From contig CANMND010000002.1 in NCBI GenBank assembly GCA_947499155.1, positions 372,001 to 436,000 of the forward strand: 64,000 bases of DNA. Reading direction: 5' to 3'. The position numbers and the translations under genes are program-made. The notes beneath the pieces were generated by a model, which searched no databases, had not been told where the DNA came from, and worked only from the letters and a program-made list of their open reading frames with translations. Shown here in pieces: positions 28,390 to 38,539 of the stretch. Positions within the stretch are counted from its first letter, which is position 1. Every line of letters begins with the position of its first letter. This DNA is from an uncultured Sphingomonadales bacterium. GTDB taxonomy: Bacteria > Pseudomonadota > Alphaproteobacteria > Sphingomonadales > Rhodothalassiaceae.

Positions 28390-29466
28390 ATGAACAAGTC
28401 AATCCTTATAGCCATTATTGTGACTTTTGTCCTTGCCGCCTGGGTCCTGTCCGGCATCTTGTTCAATGGTAGCACGCCTGTATCCGATGCCAGCACCATA
28501 ACTCAAAAAGATGCCGTTTTCTCAGTACTGGTACGCGAAGTGACCACCAGTGACTATACACGGTCATTAAGCATCCGTGGTCGGACCGAAGCCATTCGCA
28601 CGGTCGTGCTGAAATCTGAAGTAGAAGGACAGGTCATTGAAACGCCAGTGGAAAAAGGTGAACGTGTAGAAAAGGGGACGCTCATATGTCAGATTGCTCC
28701 CAATGAACGTATTGCCAATCTTGAAGAGGCACGCGCTCTGATGGAGCAGAGACGTCTGGAATATGATGCAGCGCGTGAGCTTTCAGAAAAAGGCCATCGT
28801 TCAGCGACCCAGGTTGCCCAGTCCAAAGCCCAATTCGAAGCAGCACAGGCCCGCATGAAGATGATGCAGGTGGCTTTGGACAACACATCAATCCGCGCAC
28901 CTTTTGATGGTCTGGTGGATGATCGTCCAGCAGACGTCGGCGATTTCTTGCAGATTGGCGGGTCATGTGCCCAGATTATGCAGGAGAATCCGTTTCTGGT
29001 TGTGGGTGAAGTATCAGAACGCGACGTCAACAGCCTGATATTGGGCTCAGATGCCACAATATTCATTGCCCCTGAATTTCGTCGTAAAGGTCGTATCCGC
29101 TATATTTCTTCCACAGCTGCTGAACGAACCCGCACCTTTCGCGTTGAAGTCGTTGTTCCAAACCCCGATCATATCCTCAGGGACGGTCGAACAGCAGAAA
29201 TTCACGTACCAGTAGAAACAATCCGCGCACACAATCTTTCACCTTCCATTCTGGTCCTGGATACTGATGGGCGCCTTGGAGTCCGCGCTGTCAATGACAA
29301 AAATCATGTCGAATTCCATCCCGTCACCATTGTTTCTGAGAGCGGAAACAGCCTTTGGGTGACCGGCCCGCCTGACACGATGCACGTCATCGTTTCCGGC
29401 CAGGAGTTCGTTACTTCCGGTCAGGAAGTGCATCCCGTAATCGAACAAGAGGGTGCGGACACATGA
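28390..29466 (+). CDS. RND efflux periplasmic adaptor (membrane fusion protein)
   Basis: Links the RND pump to an outer-membrane channel. An N-terminal membrane anchor covers about residues 5-25 (ILIAIIVTFVLAAWVLSG) and has no lipobox. The barrel-sandwich half-motifs (VLKSEVEGQVIETPVEKGERVEKG and IRAPFDGLVDDRPADVGDF) flank a helical hairpin of about 75 residues. A beta-barrel and membrane-proximal domain follow. The gene starts 130 bases after padR and overlaps the pump gene by four bases (ATGA), so the two are coupled. Confidence 0.92.
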   Translation: MNKSILIAIIVTFVLAAWVLSGILFNGSTPVSDASTITQKDAVFSVLVREVTTSDYTRSLSIRGRTEAIRTVVLKSEVEGQVIETPVEKGERVEKGTLICQIAPNERIANLEEARALMEQRRLEYDAARELSEKGHRSATQVAQSKAQFEAAQARMKMMQVALDNTSIRAPFDGLVDDRPADVGDFLQIGGSCAQIMQENPFLVVGEVSERDVNSLILGSDATIFIAPEFRRKGRIRYISSTAAERTRTFRVEVVVPNPDHILRDGRTAEIHVPVETIRAHNLSPSILVLDTDGRLGVRAVNDKNHVEFHPVTIVSESGNSLWVTGPPDTMHVIVSGQEFVTSGQEVHPVIEQEGADT

Positions 29467-32400
29467 TGGACGCACTGATCAGGGCTGCCATCGAACATAA
29501 AAGACTGGTCTTGTCATTATTGGCCCTGATTCTGCTGGCAGGATCCTATGCCTATGTGAAAATTCCCAAAGAAAACAACCCCGATATCCAATTCCCTTTC
29601 TTTTCCGTTAGCCTGAGCCATGACGGCATTTCACCCGAAGATGCCGAACGCATGATCATCAAACCACTTGAACGCCATCTCAAGACGATTGAAGGCGTAA
29701 AGGAAATGAGGGCCACCGGTTTTGAAGGGGGCGCGTCTATTGTTCTCGAATTCCTGAATGATGTAAATCCCGACCGCGCCCTGCAGGATGTCCGTGAAGC
29801 GGTGGACATGGGCAAGGCGGATTTGCCCTCTGAGACCGACGAACCGATCGTGCAAGAATATTCCGCTGGAAAAGACCCAATTCTAACAATTGTTCTTTAT
29901 GGTGATGCGCCCGAACGCACAATGGTACGCTTGGCCGAAGACTTAAAAGACAGACTTGAATCCATTCCATCGGTTTTGGAAGCCCAACTTGGTGGTAAAC
30001 GGGAAGAAGTCCTGGAGGTAATCGTCGACCCCACCAAAATTGAAACCTATGATGTTTCTCTTAGTGAATTACTATCCGTTGTCCAAAATAACAATCGGCT
30101 GATTGCAGCCGGTGCACTTCAGACTGGGGATGGCCGCTTTTCCGTCAAGGTTCCCGGCCTTTTTGAAGATGCCCGCGATGTTATAAGTCTCCCCGTCAAA
30201 GCGACACGCGATGGTGTGGTCACTCTCGGTGACCTTGGAGATGCCCGCCGCACATTCAAGGATGCCACCTCGCTTGCCCATTTCAATGGCCGCCCGGCCA
30301 TAAGCGTGGAGGTTATCAAAAGGGTCGCGACCAATACGGTGGAAACCGCCGAAGCGGCAAAAGCTGTTACACGCATGCTCTCCGAAAACTGGCCAAACAG
30401 CGTTCAATATGAATTTCTTGGCGATAATTCCGTATATGTCAGCGAATTTCTTGGCACCTTGCGCAACTCGGTTTTATCAGCAGTTGCCCTTGTAGCGATT
30501 GTGATAGTTGCAGCTCTTGGCTGGCGATCTGCCACACTTGTCGGCATAACCATCCCTGGTGCCTTTTTGTGTGGCATTCTTGCCCTTTACGCTCTTGGCT
30601 ATACCATCAACACGGTGGTTTTGTTTGGCCTGATCCTCGCTGTGGGTCTGCTTGTTGACGGTGCCATCGTTGTATCGGAATTGGCTGATCGAAAAATGCT
30701 GGAAGGATTCTCCAGTAAAGATGCCTTCAGAATCGCGGCACAGCGCATGGCATGGCCGATTATTGCATCCACAGTCACCACATTATTGGCATTTACGCCC
30801 CTGCTATTCTGGCCCGGTATTCTTGGCGACTTCATGAGCTATCTGCCGCTCACACTAATTTTCACGCTCACCGGCTCTTTATTGATGGCCTTGATATTCC
30901 TGCCGACACTGGGTGCACTGATCGGGAAGCCGGGTGAAGGTGATCCTGACCTGATGGAACATCTGGCAGGTGATCAGGAATTCAGGCCTCAGGACCTGAA
31001 AGGCATCACTGGATGGTATGCCCGCTCTCTGGCGATAGCTATTCGCTATCCCGGCAGGATCATGGCGTTAACATTTCTAGCCCTTATCGGTGCATGGACC
31101 CTGTTTATTACTGATAATAATGGTCAGATACTGTTTCCTTCCAGCGAGCCAAACAGCGCACGGGTTCTTGTTCACGCCCGCGGCAACTTCTCCATCACTC
31201 AGATGAACAAGCTGGTATCCGACGTGGAGAACCGGCTTATGGACATTGAAGGTGTGGAAAACCGTTATACCCGCATTGGTGCCGGATCAGGTCAAGCAGA
31301 AGACGTTATTGGGCGCATCACATTGCTGCTGGCCGACTGGGACAAGCGCCGTCCGGCAAGAGAAATTGAAATGGATATCCGACAGCGTGTGGCGAACATC
31401 CCTGGTATCAGGATAGAATTTCTCGAAGAACAGCAAGGACCTGTCCAAGGCAAGTCCATTCAGATCGAGGTGACAAGCGACGTCCCAGCCCTGCTCACCC
31501 CTGCTATCGCAAAAATTCGGGATCATCTGGACAGCATGCCGGGTCTGGTTGATCAAGAAGACAGCCGCCCTGTGCCAGGTATTGAATGGCGCCTGGATGT
31601 GGATCGGTCAGAAGCAGGCCGCTATGAAACCAATGTCACCACAATTGGCAGCTTTATCCAACTTGTAACCAATGGCGCACTTGTCGGCCATTATCGTCCC
31701 GATGAGGCAGAAGACGAAGTGGATATCCGCGTTCGCTTTCCATATGAGGACCGGGGCATTATGGCCCTTGATACCTTGCGGATACCGACGCCTCTGGGCT
31801 CGGTGCCTATCAGTAATTTTGTCACCAGAACGCCGCACCAGCAAACTGGCACAATTGACCGGCTGGATGGTGCGCGCGTCATGAGTGTTGCAACTGATGT
31901 ATTGCCTGGCGTTCAACCGGCTCAAAAAGTGAGCGAGATACGGTCATGGATCGCCGATCAAAATTTTGATCCGCGCCTCAAAGTCAGTTTTGCTGGCGAG
32001 GACGAAATACAGCAGGAATCAGGGTCCTTCCTGATAGGAGCATTTTTTATTGCCCTCTTTGGTATGGGTGTGGTGCTGCTTGCCCAGTTCAACAGCTTTT
32101 ACAATGCAGGACTTGTTCTAACCTCTGTCGTACTTTCCACCGTCGGCGCAGTTTTTGGATTATGGCTGCTGGACAGGCCATTTGTGATTGTCATGACTGG
32201 CGTTGGCATCATCGCGCTTGCCGGCATTGTCGTGAACAACAATATCGTTTTGATTGATACCTATGACCGCCTGGTCAAATCCGGGATCAAGCCGATGGAG
32301 GCCATTGTCCGAACCGGAACCCAGCGTCTGCGACCAGTCATGCTCACCACTATCACCACCGTCATTGGGCTTTTGCCCATGGTGTTTCAGTTTAATATCG

Positions 32401-32624
32401 ACTTTTTCACGCGCAGCCTTGAAATCGGCTCACCCACAAGCTTCGTCTGGGTAGATCTGGCTCTGGCAATCGTATTCGGGCTGAGCTTCGCAACCATCCT
32501 CACCCTGGTCATCACGCCAAGTCTTTTGGCATGGCGCATCATTCACAGCCAAAAACGGGCTGCCAAGAAAGCCAACAAACTCGGGAAAAAAGAACAAGTT
32601 TTCCTTCCAAGGGCTGCTGAGTAA
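29463..32624 (+). CDS. RND efflux permease (HAE-1 type)
   Basis: A 1053-residue proton-driven exporter of twelve helices and two large periplasmic loops. The N terminus IKRAAIE-like segment is followed by IPKENNPDIQFPFFSV. At the TM4 proton site AcrB has two adjacent Asp; here the motif is GLLVDGAIVVSE, with only Asp399. At the TM10 Lys site the sequence is GIVVNNNIVLID, with Asn925. Both replacements are seen in other RND branches, so they suggest a subfamily rather than a dead pump. No outer-membrane channel gene is adjacent, so a shared TolC would be needed. The substrate is unknown. Confidence 0.93.
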   Translation: MMDALIRAAIEHKRLVLSLLALILLAGSYAYVKIPKENNPDIQFPFFSVSLSHDGISPEDAERMIIKPLERHLKTIEGVKEMRATGFEGGASIVLEFLNDVNPDRALQDVREAVDMGKADLPSETDEPIVQEYSAGKDPILTIVLYGDAPERTMVRLAEDLKDRLESIPSVLEAQLGGKREEVLEVIVDPTKIETYDVSLSELLSVVQNNNRLIAAGALQTGDGRFSVKVPGLFEDARDVISLPVKATRDGVVTLGDLGDARRTFKDATSLAHFNGRPAISVEVIKRVATNTVETAEAAKAVTRMLSENWPNSVQYEFLGDNSVYVSEFLGTLRNSVLSAVALVAIVIVAALGWRSATLVGITIPGAFLCGILALYALGYTINTVVLFGLILAVGLLVDGAIVVSELADRKMLEGFSSKDAFRIAAQRMAWPIIASTVTTLLAFTPLLFWPGILGDFMSYLPLTLIFTLTGSLLMALIFLPTLGALIGKPGEGDPDLMEHLAGDQEFRPQDLKGITGWYARSLAIAIRYPGRIMALTFLALIGAWTLFITDNNGQILFPSSEPNSARVLVHARGNFSITQMNKLVSDVENRLMDIEGVENRYTRIGAGSGQAEDVIGRITLLLADWDKRRPAREIEMDIRQRVANIPGIRIEFLEEQQGPVQGKSIQIEVTSDVPALLTPAIAKIRDHLDSMPGLVDQEDSRPVPGIEWRLDVDRSEAGRYETNVTTIGSFIQLVTNGALVGHYRPDEAEDEVDIRVRFPYEDRGIMALDTLRIPTPLGSVPISNFVTRTPHQQTGTIDRLDGARVMSVATDVLPGVQPAQKVSEIRSWIADQNFDPRLKVSFAGEDEIQQESGSFLIGAFFIALFGMGVVLLAQFNSFYNAGLVLTSVVLSTVGAVFGLWLLDRPFVIVMTGVGIIALAGIVVNNNIVLIDTYDRLVKSGIKPMEAIVRTGTQRLRPVMLTTITTVIGLLPMVFQFNIDFFTRSLEIGSPTSFVWVDLALAIVFGLSFATILTLVITPSLLAWRIIHSQKRAAKKANKLGKKEQVFLPRAAE

Positions 32625-32635
32625 ACAAAGCTGTC

Positions 32636-33406
32636 TCAGCTGTCCTGCTGACGTTTCAATTTGCGATATATCAGATAGGCAAAAGGAACGGAGCCAAGAT
32701 AAACCAATGAGACCACAGCCAGTGCACCCCAGCGATAAACCGTGACTGACGCCACAAACAAGGCAATGAAAAATAGACTTGGTACCATGGCCTCGCGCTT
32801 GATCCTGAGTTGCTTCAATGAAAATGTTGGCACACGAGACACAACAAGACCCGCAATTAGGGCTACATAGCCAATCAGTATGAACGAGCGCTGGAACAAG
32901 GCTGATTCAAAGGCGAAGTCCAAAAGCATTGGCAGCAAGACCAGCAAAGCACCGGCTGGTGCCGGGACTCCTGTGAAAAACCCAAGTGGCTTATAGGGAT
33001 CGTCCTTGTTTTCGAGAGTCGCATTATAGCGGGCAAGGCGCAAAGCCACGGCCACACCATAAGCAAGGGTAACAACCCAGCCATTCCGGCCCAGATCAGC
33101 CAATCCCCAATTATACAGCAAGAAAGCCGGTGCCACACCGAATGCGACTACATCAGAAAGAGAATCGAGTTCGGCACCAAAGCGGCTGGTGCTTCTCAAT
33201 AGACGAGCAATTGCGCCATCCATGGCATCGAGAACGCCTGCCGCCAGTATAAAAACCACAGCAAGCTGATAGCGTCCCTCAATGGCAAAACGAATGGCAG
33301 TCATACCTGAACAAAGTGCCAGTGTTGTAACCACATTGGCTGCCATCATGCGGGCCGTGAAGGTGCCTGCCAGTCGTTTCTTCGGTGGTTTTTTGCCGTT
33401 CATCAA
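32636..33406 (-). CDS. pssA: CDP-diacylglycerol-serine O-phosphatidyltransferase
   Basis: Makes phosphatidylserine from CDP-diacylglycerol and serine in the inner membrane. The CDP-alcohol transferase signature DG-x2-AR-x8-G-x3-D-x3-D is complete in DAMDGAIARLL...FGAELDSLSD. The 256-residue protein has about six to eight hydrophobic segments and a basic N terminus. Its start overlaps the psd stop by four bases, so both enzymes of phosphatidylethanolamine synthesis are coupled. It converges on the RND gene with only 11 bases between stops. Confidence 0.95.
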   Translation of the reverse strand: MMNGKKPPKKRLAGTFTARMMAANVVTTLALCSGMTAIRFAIEGRYQLAVVFILAAGVLDAMDGAIARLLRSTSRFGAELDSLSDVVAFGVAPAFLLYNWGLADLGRNGWVVTLAYGVAVALRLARYNATLENKDDPYKPLGFFTGVPAPAGALLVLLPMLLDFAFESALFQRSFILIGYVALIAGLVVSRVPTFSLKQLRIKREAMVPSLFFIALFVASVTVYRWGALAVVSLVYLGSVPFAYLIYRKLKRQQDS

Positions 33407-34101
33407 GAAGACCGTGTCTCTGGTTCACCAAATGTGAAGTCCAAATCATTGGCAATGATCGTTTCACCACCGATGACCGCCTGCCCTTCGGCAATTGCAG
33501 GCACCATGCCTTCTGGACAATAGACATCCATCCGGCTGCCAAATCGGATGATGCCGAAACGCTCACCGCCTTCTACCTTCTGGCCGTTGGAAAGAGTGCA
33601 AACAATACGCCGGGCAATCAGGCCAGCAATCTGGACAAATGCAAGAGACCGGCCATCAGCACGTTCAAGCCGTACTAATTGGCGTTCATTTTCATCACTG
33701 GACTTATCAAGGGTCGCGTTCAGGAATTTTCCCGGTACATAAACCAGCTTGCCAACGGTCCCATCACAGGGCACGCGATTGACATGGACATTGAGTACCG
33801 ACAGAAAAATCGAAATCCGCACTCTTTTGTCATCGCCCATTTCAAGCTCGGCCGGGGGCACGGCGTCTTCGATCTTTGACACAATTCCATCAGCCGGACT
33901 GATGAGTGCATTATCCAATACAGGGGTAACCCGGACCGGATCTCTAAAGAAATAAACGACATAAAGGCCCACAACTATCAGTATCCAACCCAATGTGCTG
34001 GAAATCAAAATCATGGAAAGCACCGCAAGACCGAACGCAATAAGGACAAAGGGAATGCCTTCCTTGTGGACGCGGTTGAATACGGAACGAAACGGATCCA
34101 T
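33403..34101 (-). CDS. psd: phosphatidylserine decarboxylase
   Basis: Converts phosphatidylserine to phosphatidylethanolamine. This is the short form (232 residues) with a pyruvoyl prosthetic group produced by self-cleavage, here probably at the Gly-Ser in IRFGSRMDVYCPEG near the C terminus. Two hydrophobic segments near residues 17-52 anchor it to the membrane. SPADGIVSKIEDA and LSVLNVHVNRVPCDG are the conserved catalytic-site blocks. It overlaps pssA by four bases. Confidence 0.95.
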   Translation of the reverse strand: MDPFRSVFNRVHKEGIPFVLIAFGLAVLSMILISSTLGWILIVVGLYVVYFFRDPVRVTPVLDNALISPADGIVSKIEDAVPPAELEMGDDKRVRISIFLSVLNVHVNRVPCDGTVGKLVYVPGKFLNATLDKSSDENERQLVRLERADGRSLAFVQIAGLIARRIVCTLSNGQKVEGGERFGIIRFGSRMDVYCPEGMVPAIAEGQAVIGGETIIANDLDFTFGEPETRSS

Positions 34102-34196
34102 AGGTCAGTGGCCTTTCAATTAACGCAGCCAGCCTAACCATAATGGCGCTGGCAAGTCGGATTCGATGCAGACATTGACCAAAATTTGTCTGAAGG

Positions 34197-36038
34197 TCAA
34201 AGCCTTGATGACGAAAGGACGTCGATCTCGTCCTCATTGTCGTTTTCCTGCTGCCGCATCCACATCGCAGCGTAAAGTCCATCGGCGCTTAACAGCGCCT
34301 CATGGCGCCCTCTTTCCCTGATAACTCCACCCTCAAGCACCAGAATCTCATCGGCATTCACCACAGTGGACAAGCGATGGGCAATCATCAGTGTCGTTCT
34401 GTCGCGCGCAACTCCGTCCAGGGCTGATTTGATCTCTTGCTCGGTCTTGCTGTCGAGAGCACTTGTCGCTTCATCCAGAAGCAAAATTGCCGGATTTTTC
34501 AGAATTGTACGTGCGATGGCAACTCTTTGCTTTTCACCGCCTGACAATTTAAGGCCCCGCTCACCAACCAGTGTCTCATAGCCATCGGGCAGGCTGGCGA
34601 TAAAGCTGGAAATAGCCGCAAGACCCGCTGCTCGTCTCACGTCATCGTCTGATGCATCAGGGCGTCCATAATGGATATTGTAACCGATTGTGTCATTGAA
34701 CAAAACCGTGTCCTGGGGGACGATGCCAATCGCCTGTCTCAGACTTTTCTGGCTGACCTCACGAATATCCTGCCCGTCAATCAAAACACGGCCCGCCGAA
34801 ATATCGTAAAACCGGAACAAGATGCGCGACAAGGTGGACTTGCCCGCCCCACTTGGCCCCACAATCGCGGTGGTTTTCCCCGCGGGCACAACAAACGATA
34901 TATTTTTCAGTATCTGGCGCCGTTCATCATAGGCAAAGGACACATCCTCGAACCTAATCTCAGCGCCGGATAATACAAGTGGCTGGGCATTCGGTCTGTC
35001 CGGCACTTCTCTTGACTGGTCCAACAGGCCGAAAAGATGCTCCATATCAATCAGGGACTGCCGGATTTCGCGATATACAAACCCCAATAAATTCAGTGGC
35101 ACAAAAAGCTGTATCAGCAAGGAATTGGCAAGAACCACGTCACCAAGGGTGAGCTTGCCATCCAGATGGGCCATGGCGGCCATAACCATCATGCCGGCCA
35201 ATGTTATATTGACGATCAACGCCTGCCCTGCGTTCAGCAAGGACAAGGAAGTCTGACTTTTAATGGCTGAGGCCTGATAACCGGCAAGTGCTCTGTCATA
35301 ACGAGCCGCTTCATGCGCCTCATTACCAAAATATTTGACCGTTTCATAATTAAGAAGACTGTCCACAGCACGTGCATTTGCCTTGCTGTCCGCTGCGTTC
35401 ATGCTACGCCTGAAATGTGTGCGCCATTCCGTCACGCTTACGGAAAAACTGATATAGGCAATGACAGCTATCAGCAGCCCCACCATGTAGCTCCAGCCGA
35501 AATGAACCCAAAAAATCCCGGTTACCAGCAATAATTCAAAAATAGTCGGGACAATATTGAAGATCATGAAACGCAGCAGGAAATCGATGCCTCTCGTCCC
35601 TCTCTCGATCACTCGCGACAGATTCCCCGTACGACGTTCCAGATGAAAGCGCATGGACAAACTATGCAGATGTTCAAATGTCTTAAGGGCAACCGAACGC
35701 AAAGCATTCTGTGAGACTCTGGAAAATAGCCCATCCCGGATTTGCGCCAAAGCAACACTGGAAAAGCGGGCCACGCCATAAGCCGCCAGCATGAACAAGG
35801 GAACCGAGACCACCTGTGCGGCAGATGAATCCATCATGTCCACTGCGTTTTTATAAAAGAACGGCGTATAGACGGTTATCAGTTTTGCCCCGACAAGAAG
35901 GACGAGTGAGACAGCCACCCTCCATTTCAGGTCATAACGACCCTCAGGCCACAGATAAGGCGCAAGATCACGCAAGACCTGCCAATGCCCGGCGGTGGCG
36001 GGGTCGTTACCGGACGCTTTATCTGTTCCTTGGCTCAC
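34197..36038 (-). CDS. ABC exporter, Atm1/HMT1 type (fused membrane and ATPase domains)
   Basis: Half-transporter of 613 residues that would act as a homodimer. The six-helix membrane domain is about residues 35-330 and includes ERRTGNLSRVIERGTRGIDFL, a stretch typical of the Atm1 family. The ATPase domain has Walker A GPSGAGKST, signature LSGGEKQR and Walker B ILLLDEATSALD. Atm1-type exporters move glutathione-related or metal-thiol compounds; that role is inferred from similarity. It is transcribed alone, 95 bases before psd on the same strand. Confidence 0.9.
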   Translation of the reverse strand: MSQGTDKASGNDPATAGHWQVLRDLAPYLWPEGRYDLKWRVAVSLVLLVGAKLITVYTPFFYKNAVDMMDSSAAQVVSVPLFMLAAYGVARFSSVALAQIRDGLFSRVSQNALRSVALKTFEHLHSLSMRFHLERRTGNLSRVIERGTRGIDFLLRFMIFNIVPTIFELLLVTGIFWVHFGWSYMVGLLIAVIAYISFSVSVTEWRTHFRRSMNAADSKANARAVDSLLNYETVKYFGNEAHEAARYDRALAGYQASAIKSQTSLSLLNAGQALIVNITLAGMMVMAAMAHLDGKLTLGDVVLANSLLIQLFVPLNLLGFVYREIRQSLIDMEHLFGLLDQSREVPDRPNAQPLVLSGAEIRFEDVSFAYDERRQILKNISFVVPAGKTTAIVGPSGAGKSTLSRILFRFYDISAGRVLIDGQDIREVSQKSLRQAIGIVPQDTVLFNDTIGYNIHYGRPDASDDDVRRAAGLAAISSFIASLPDGYETLVGERGLKLSGGEKQRVAIARTILKNPAILLLDEATSALDSKTEQEIKSALDGVARDRTTLMIAHRLSTVVNADEILVLEGGVIRERGRHEALLSADGLYAAMWMRQQENDNEDEIDVLSSSRL

Positions 36039-36221
36039 ATCAGCCTTTCATTAATTGAAGTCATGTAATCTGATAATATTCATACTTTACGCTTCTTTAA
36101 GGCAGAACACTCATGTTCAGGCCAAGGCACCTTAGCAGGCCGCACTCACAATCATTCGATATTGTTACATGACTGGGCTGTTCCAGACACATGACCATGA
36201 TACACATTCAGGATAAACAAG

Positions 36222-36659
36222 ATGTTCTCGGACATGGATACGCACGTGTCTGACTTTGGCCAACTTCTGTCACAGGCACAACAGGTTCTGGAAGATCGTA
36301 TCCTGAAACTGCCTCTAAATAGCCATGTCATATGCAATGACATCAGGTTTCAGCTTCATTTGGACTCATATTCTCACAGTGAATGCCTGCTGACTGTTTC
36401 GTCATGCCTGGGACGGCTGCCCTTCACAGCTGAAAGTGCAAGCCAAAGGCAGGCCTGTCTCAAACAGTATCATCAAATACGAAAAAGTAAGCAGACATGT
36501 CTTCATATTAAGGACAACGCACTTATTCACTATCAGGAACAAACCCTGATCCCGATCCCCGCTGGCAGAAACGATCTGATCGCTTCTTTGGCAATTATTC
36601 TTCTCGCCCTTAGGCCTGTCCAAAAGCTTGCACAATCCCTTGCATCCGCCACACAGTAA
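36222..36659 (+). CDS. hypothetical protein of 145 residues
   Basis: I do not recognise a family. The frame opens after AGGA eight bases upstream of ATG. The predicted protein has an amphipathic N-terminal helix, then alternating strands (VICNDIRFQLHLD, CLLTVSSCLG) and a C-terminal helix (DLIASLAIILLALRPVQKLAQSL). This alpha-beta-alpha layout resembles small secretion-chaperone folds, but that is only a shape impression. It lies between the divergent ABC exporter gene and hspQ; the short gap to hspQ suggests cotranscription. It has four Cys and no signal peptide. Confidence 0.5.
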   Translation: MFSDMDTHVSDFGQLLSQAQQVLEDRILKLPLNSHVICNDIRFQLHLDSYSHSECLLTVSSCLGRLPFTAESASQRQACLKQYHQIRKSKQTCLHIKDNALIHYQEQTLIPIPAGRNDLIASLAIILLALRPVQKLAQSLASATQ

Positions 36660-36703
36660 TTTAAGATGCTAATCTGGAACAATAATAAGACTGTGCGTTT
36701 CCA

Positions 36704-37033
36704 GTGTTTAAAGAAGCAGAAGGACATTTTTTCATTGGCCAGGTGGTTCGCCATCGGCTCTATCCTTTTCGGGGAGTCATCGTCGACGTGGATCCCGAAT
36801 TCGATAATGATGAAAACTGGTGGAATTCCATACCGGAAGATGTTCGCCCCCCAAAAGAGCAGCCATATTATCATCTTCTTGCAGAAAATGACTCATCCAC
36901 TTATTTTGCTTATGTAAGCCAGCAGAATCTTCTGCCCGACAGTACCGGCCCCTGCCGTCATCCTGATATTGATGAGTATTTCGGACCATATCTTGGTGGC
37001 TGTTACGAATTAAAGTCTCTCAGTACTCATTAG
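36704..37033 (+). CDS. hspQ: HspQ / hemimethylated-DNA-binding (YccV) domain protein
   Basis: A 109-residue protein matching the YccV-like domain: FFIGQVVRHRLYPFRGVIVDVDPEFDN, then QPYYHLLAEN and TYFAYVSQQNLLPD. In E. coli HspQ binds hemimethylated oriC DNA and also acts as a specificity enhancer for Lon protease. The only possible start in the frame is the GTG at 36704, as a stop lies just upstream; there is no clear ribosome-binding site, so expression may depend on the upstream gene. The inserted DNDENWWNSIPE segment is like other alphaproteobacterial copies. Confidence 0.9.
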   Translation: MFKEAEGHFFIGQVVRHRLYPFRGVIVDVDPEFDNDENWWNSIPEDVRPPKEQPYYHLLAENDSSTYFAYVSQQNLLPDSTGPCRHPDIDEYFGPYLGGCYELKSLSTH

Positions 37034-37153
37034 TCACTACCAACCCATTTCATTGGCCTCCAGGCTTTGCTCTTGCAAGGTCATGGCGTATTTGAAATAG
37101 ACTGGTGTCAGACCGCAGAACGGTTTGGTTTTCTTTAAATGACAGGACAGAAC

Positions 37154-38494
37154 ATGACCCAGCCCGTGCACATCATTGGTGGCGGCCTTGCAGGATCGGA
37201 AGCGGCCTGGCAACTCGTACAATCAGGCGTCCCGGTCGTCATCCACGAAATGCGCCCCACACGCAAAACGCCGGTTCACCACACAGATGGTCTGGCCGAA
37301 CTGGTCTGTTCCAATTCATTTCGGTCCGATGACGCCCAAAATAATGCTGTCGGCCTCTTGCATGAGGAAATGCGACAGCTTTCTTCCCTGATCATGAAGG
37401 CAGGGGAAGAAGCGCGCGTACCAGCAGGATCTGCCATGGCTGTAGACCGGGTTGTCTTCTCGCAAGCCGTGACCAAAGCCCTGTCTGAACATCCCCTGGT
37501 TACAATCGAACGCGATTGCATTGATGGCCTGCCACCTGCCGACTGGAAGCAAGTCATCATCGCAACCGGGCCCTTGACCTCTGAAGGCCTGAGCAGCGCC
37601 ATCCTTGAACTGACAGGGGAAGACAGCCTCGCCTTTTTTGACGCTATTGCACCCATTGTCTACAAGGACAGCATTAATTTCGATATTGCGTGGTTTCAGT
37701 CCCGCTATGACAAGGGCGAAGGAGCGGATTATATCAACTGCCCCCTGGATGAAGCCCAGTATGAAGCATTCATCACCGCCCTTCTTGAAGGCGAAAAAAC
37801 CGAGTTTAAAGAATGGGAAGAGAGCACGCCTTACTTTGAAGGCTGTATGCCGGTTGAGGTTATGGCGTCACGTGGTCGGGAATCCTTGCGTTTTGGACCG
37901 ATGAAACCGGTTGGCCTGACCGATCCCAACACCGGGAAACAGGCTCATGCCGTCGTACAGTTACGCCAGGATAATCTTCTGGGCACGCTTTATAATATTG
38001 TCGGGTTTCAGACCAAGCTGAAATATGGTGCCCAGACAGAAATCTTCCGCATGATTCCCGGCCTGGAAAATGCCCGGTTCGCGCGTCTTGGTGGCCTTCA
38101 CCGCAATACCTTCATCAATTCGCCACGGCTTCTTGACCCTTATTTAAGACTGAAGGCCGACCCGCGCCTGCGCTTTGCAGGACAGATCACAGGTGTTGAG
38201 GGTTATGTGGAATCTGCGGCCATAGGCCTTATCGCTGGCCGATTCGCAGCAGCAGAGGCTTTGGGTCAAAGCATCTCTCCACCTCCGCCAACCACAGCTT
38301 TTGGTTCCTTGCTCAGCCATATCACCGGGGGAGCGCGGCCGGAAAGCTTCCAGCCGATGAACATCAATTTTGGCTTGTTCCCGCCGTTTGAACAACGCGT
38401 GAAGAAAAAAGAGCGCAGACCCATGATGAGTGCCCGCGCTCTTTCTGATCTTGGTACCTGGATCGGCAGAAAAAGCCAATCAGCGGCAGAATAA
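37154..38494 (+). CDS. trmFO: folate/FAD-dependent tRNA (uracil-54-C5)-methyltransferase
   Basis: Makes ribothymidine 54 in the T loop of tRNA, using methylene-tetrahydrofolate and FADH2 rather than SAM. The FAD-binding loop is [14 protein letters not shown] at the N terminus. The conserved [12 protein letters not shown] block follows near residue 50, and [12 protein letters not shown] and [12 protein letters not shown] are further family landmarks. I chose the ATG at 37154 (AGGACAG upstream), giving 446 residues; an ATG 15 bases earlier has no ribosome-binding site. Confidence 0.97.
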   Translation: MTQPVHIIGGGLAGSEAAWQLVQSGVPVVIHEMRPTRKTPVHHTDGLAELVCSNSFRSDDAQNNAVGLLHEEMRQLSSLIMKAGEEARVPAGSAMAVDRVVFSQAVTKALSEHPLVTIERDCIDGLPPADWKQVIIATGPLTSEGLSSAILELTGEDSLAFFDAIAPIVYKDSINFDIAWFQSRYDKGEGADYINCPLDEAQYEAFITALLEGEKTEFKEWEESTPYFEGCMPVEVMASRGRESLRFGPMKPVGLTDPNTGKQAHAVVQLRQDNLLGTLYNIVGFQTKLKYGAQTEIFRMIPGLENARFARLGGLHRNTFINSPRLLDPYLRLKADPRLRFAGQITGVEGYVESAAIGLIAGRFAAAEALGQSISPPPPTTAFGSLLSHITGGARPESFQPMNINFGLFPPFEQRVKKKERRPMMSARALSDLGTWIGRKSQSAAE

Positions 38495-38501
38495 CAAAGG
38501 C

Positions 38502-38539
38502 TTTGACCGCCGGGTTACGCTCTGCGGCCAAACTCTGTT
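38502..38539 (+). terminator. candidate terminator of trmFO
   Basis: TTTGACCGC (38502-38510) pairs with GCGGCCAAA (38524-38532) with one mismatch, followed by CTCTGTTTT. The convergent cyclophilin gene ends at 38540. Confidence 0.4.
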
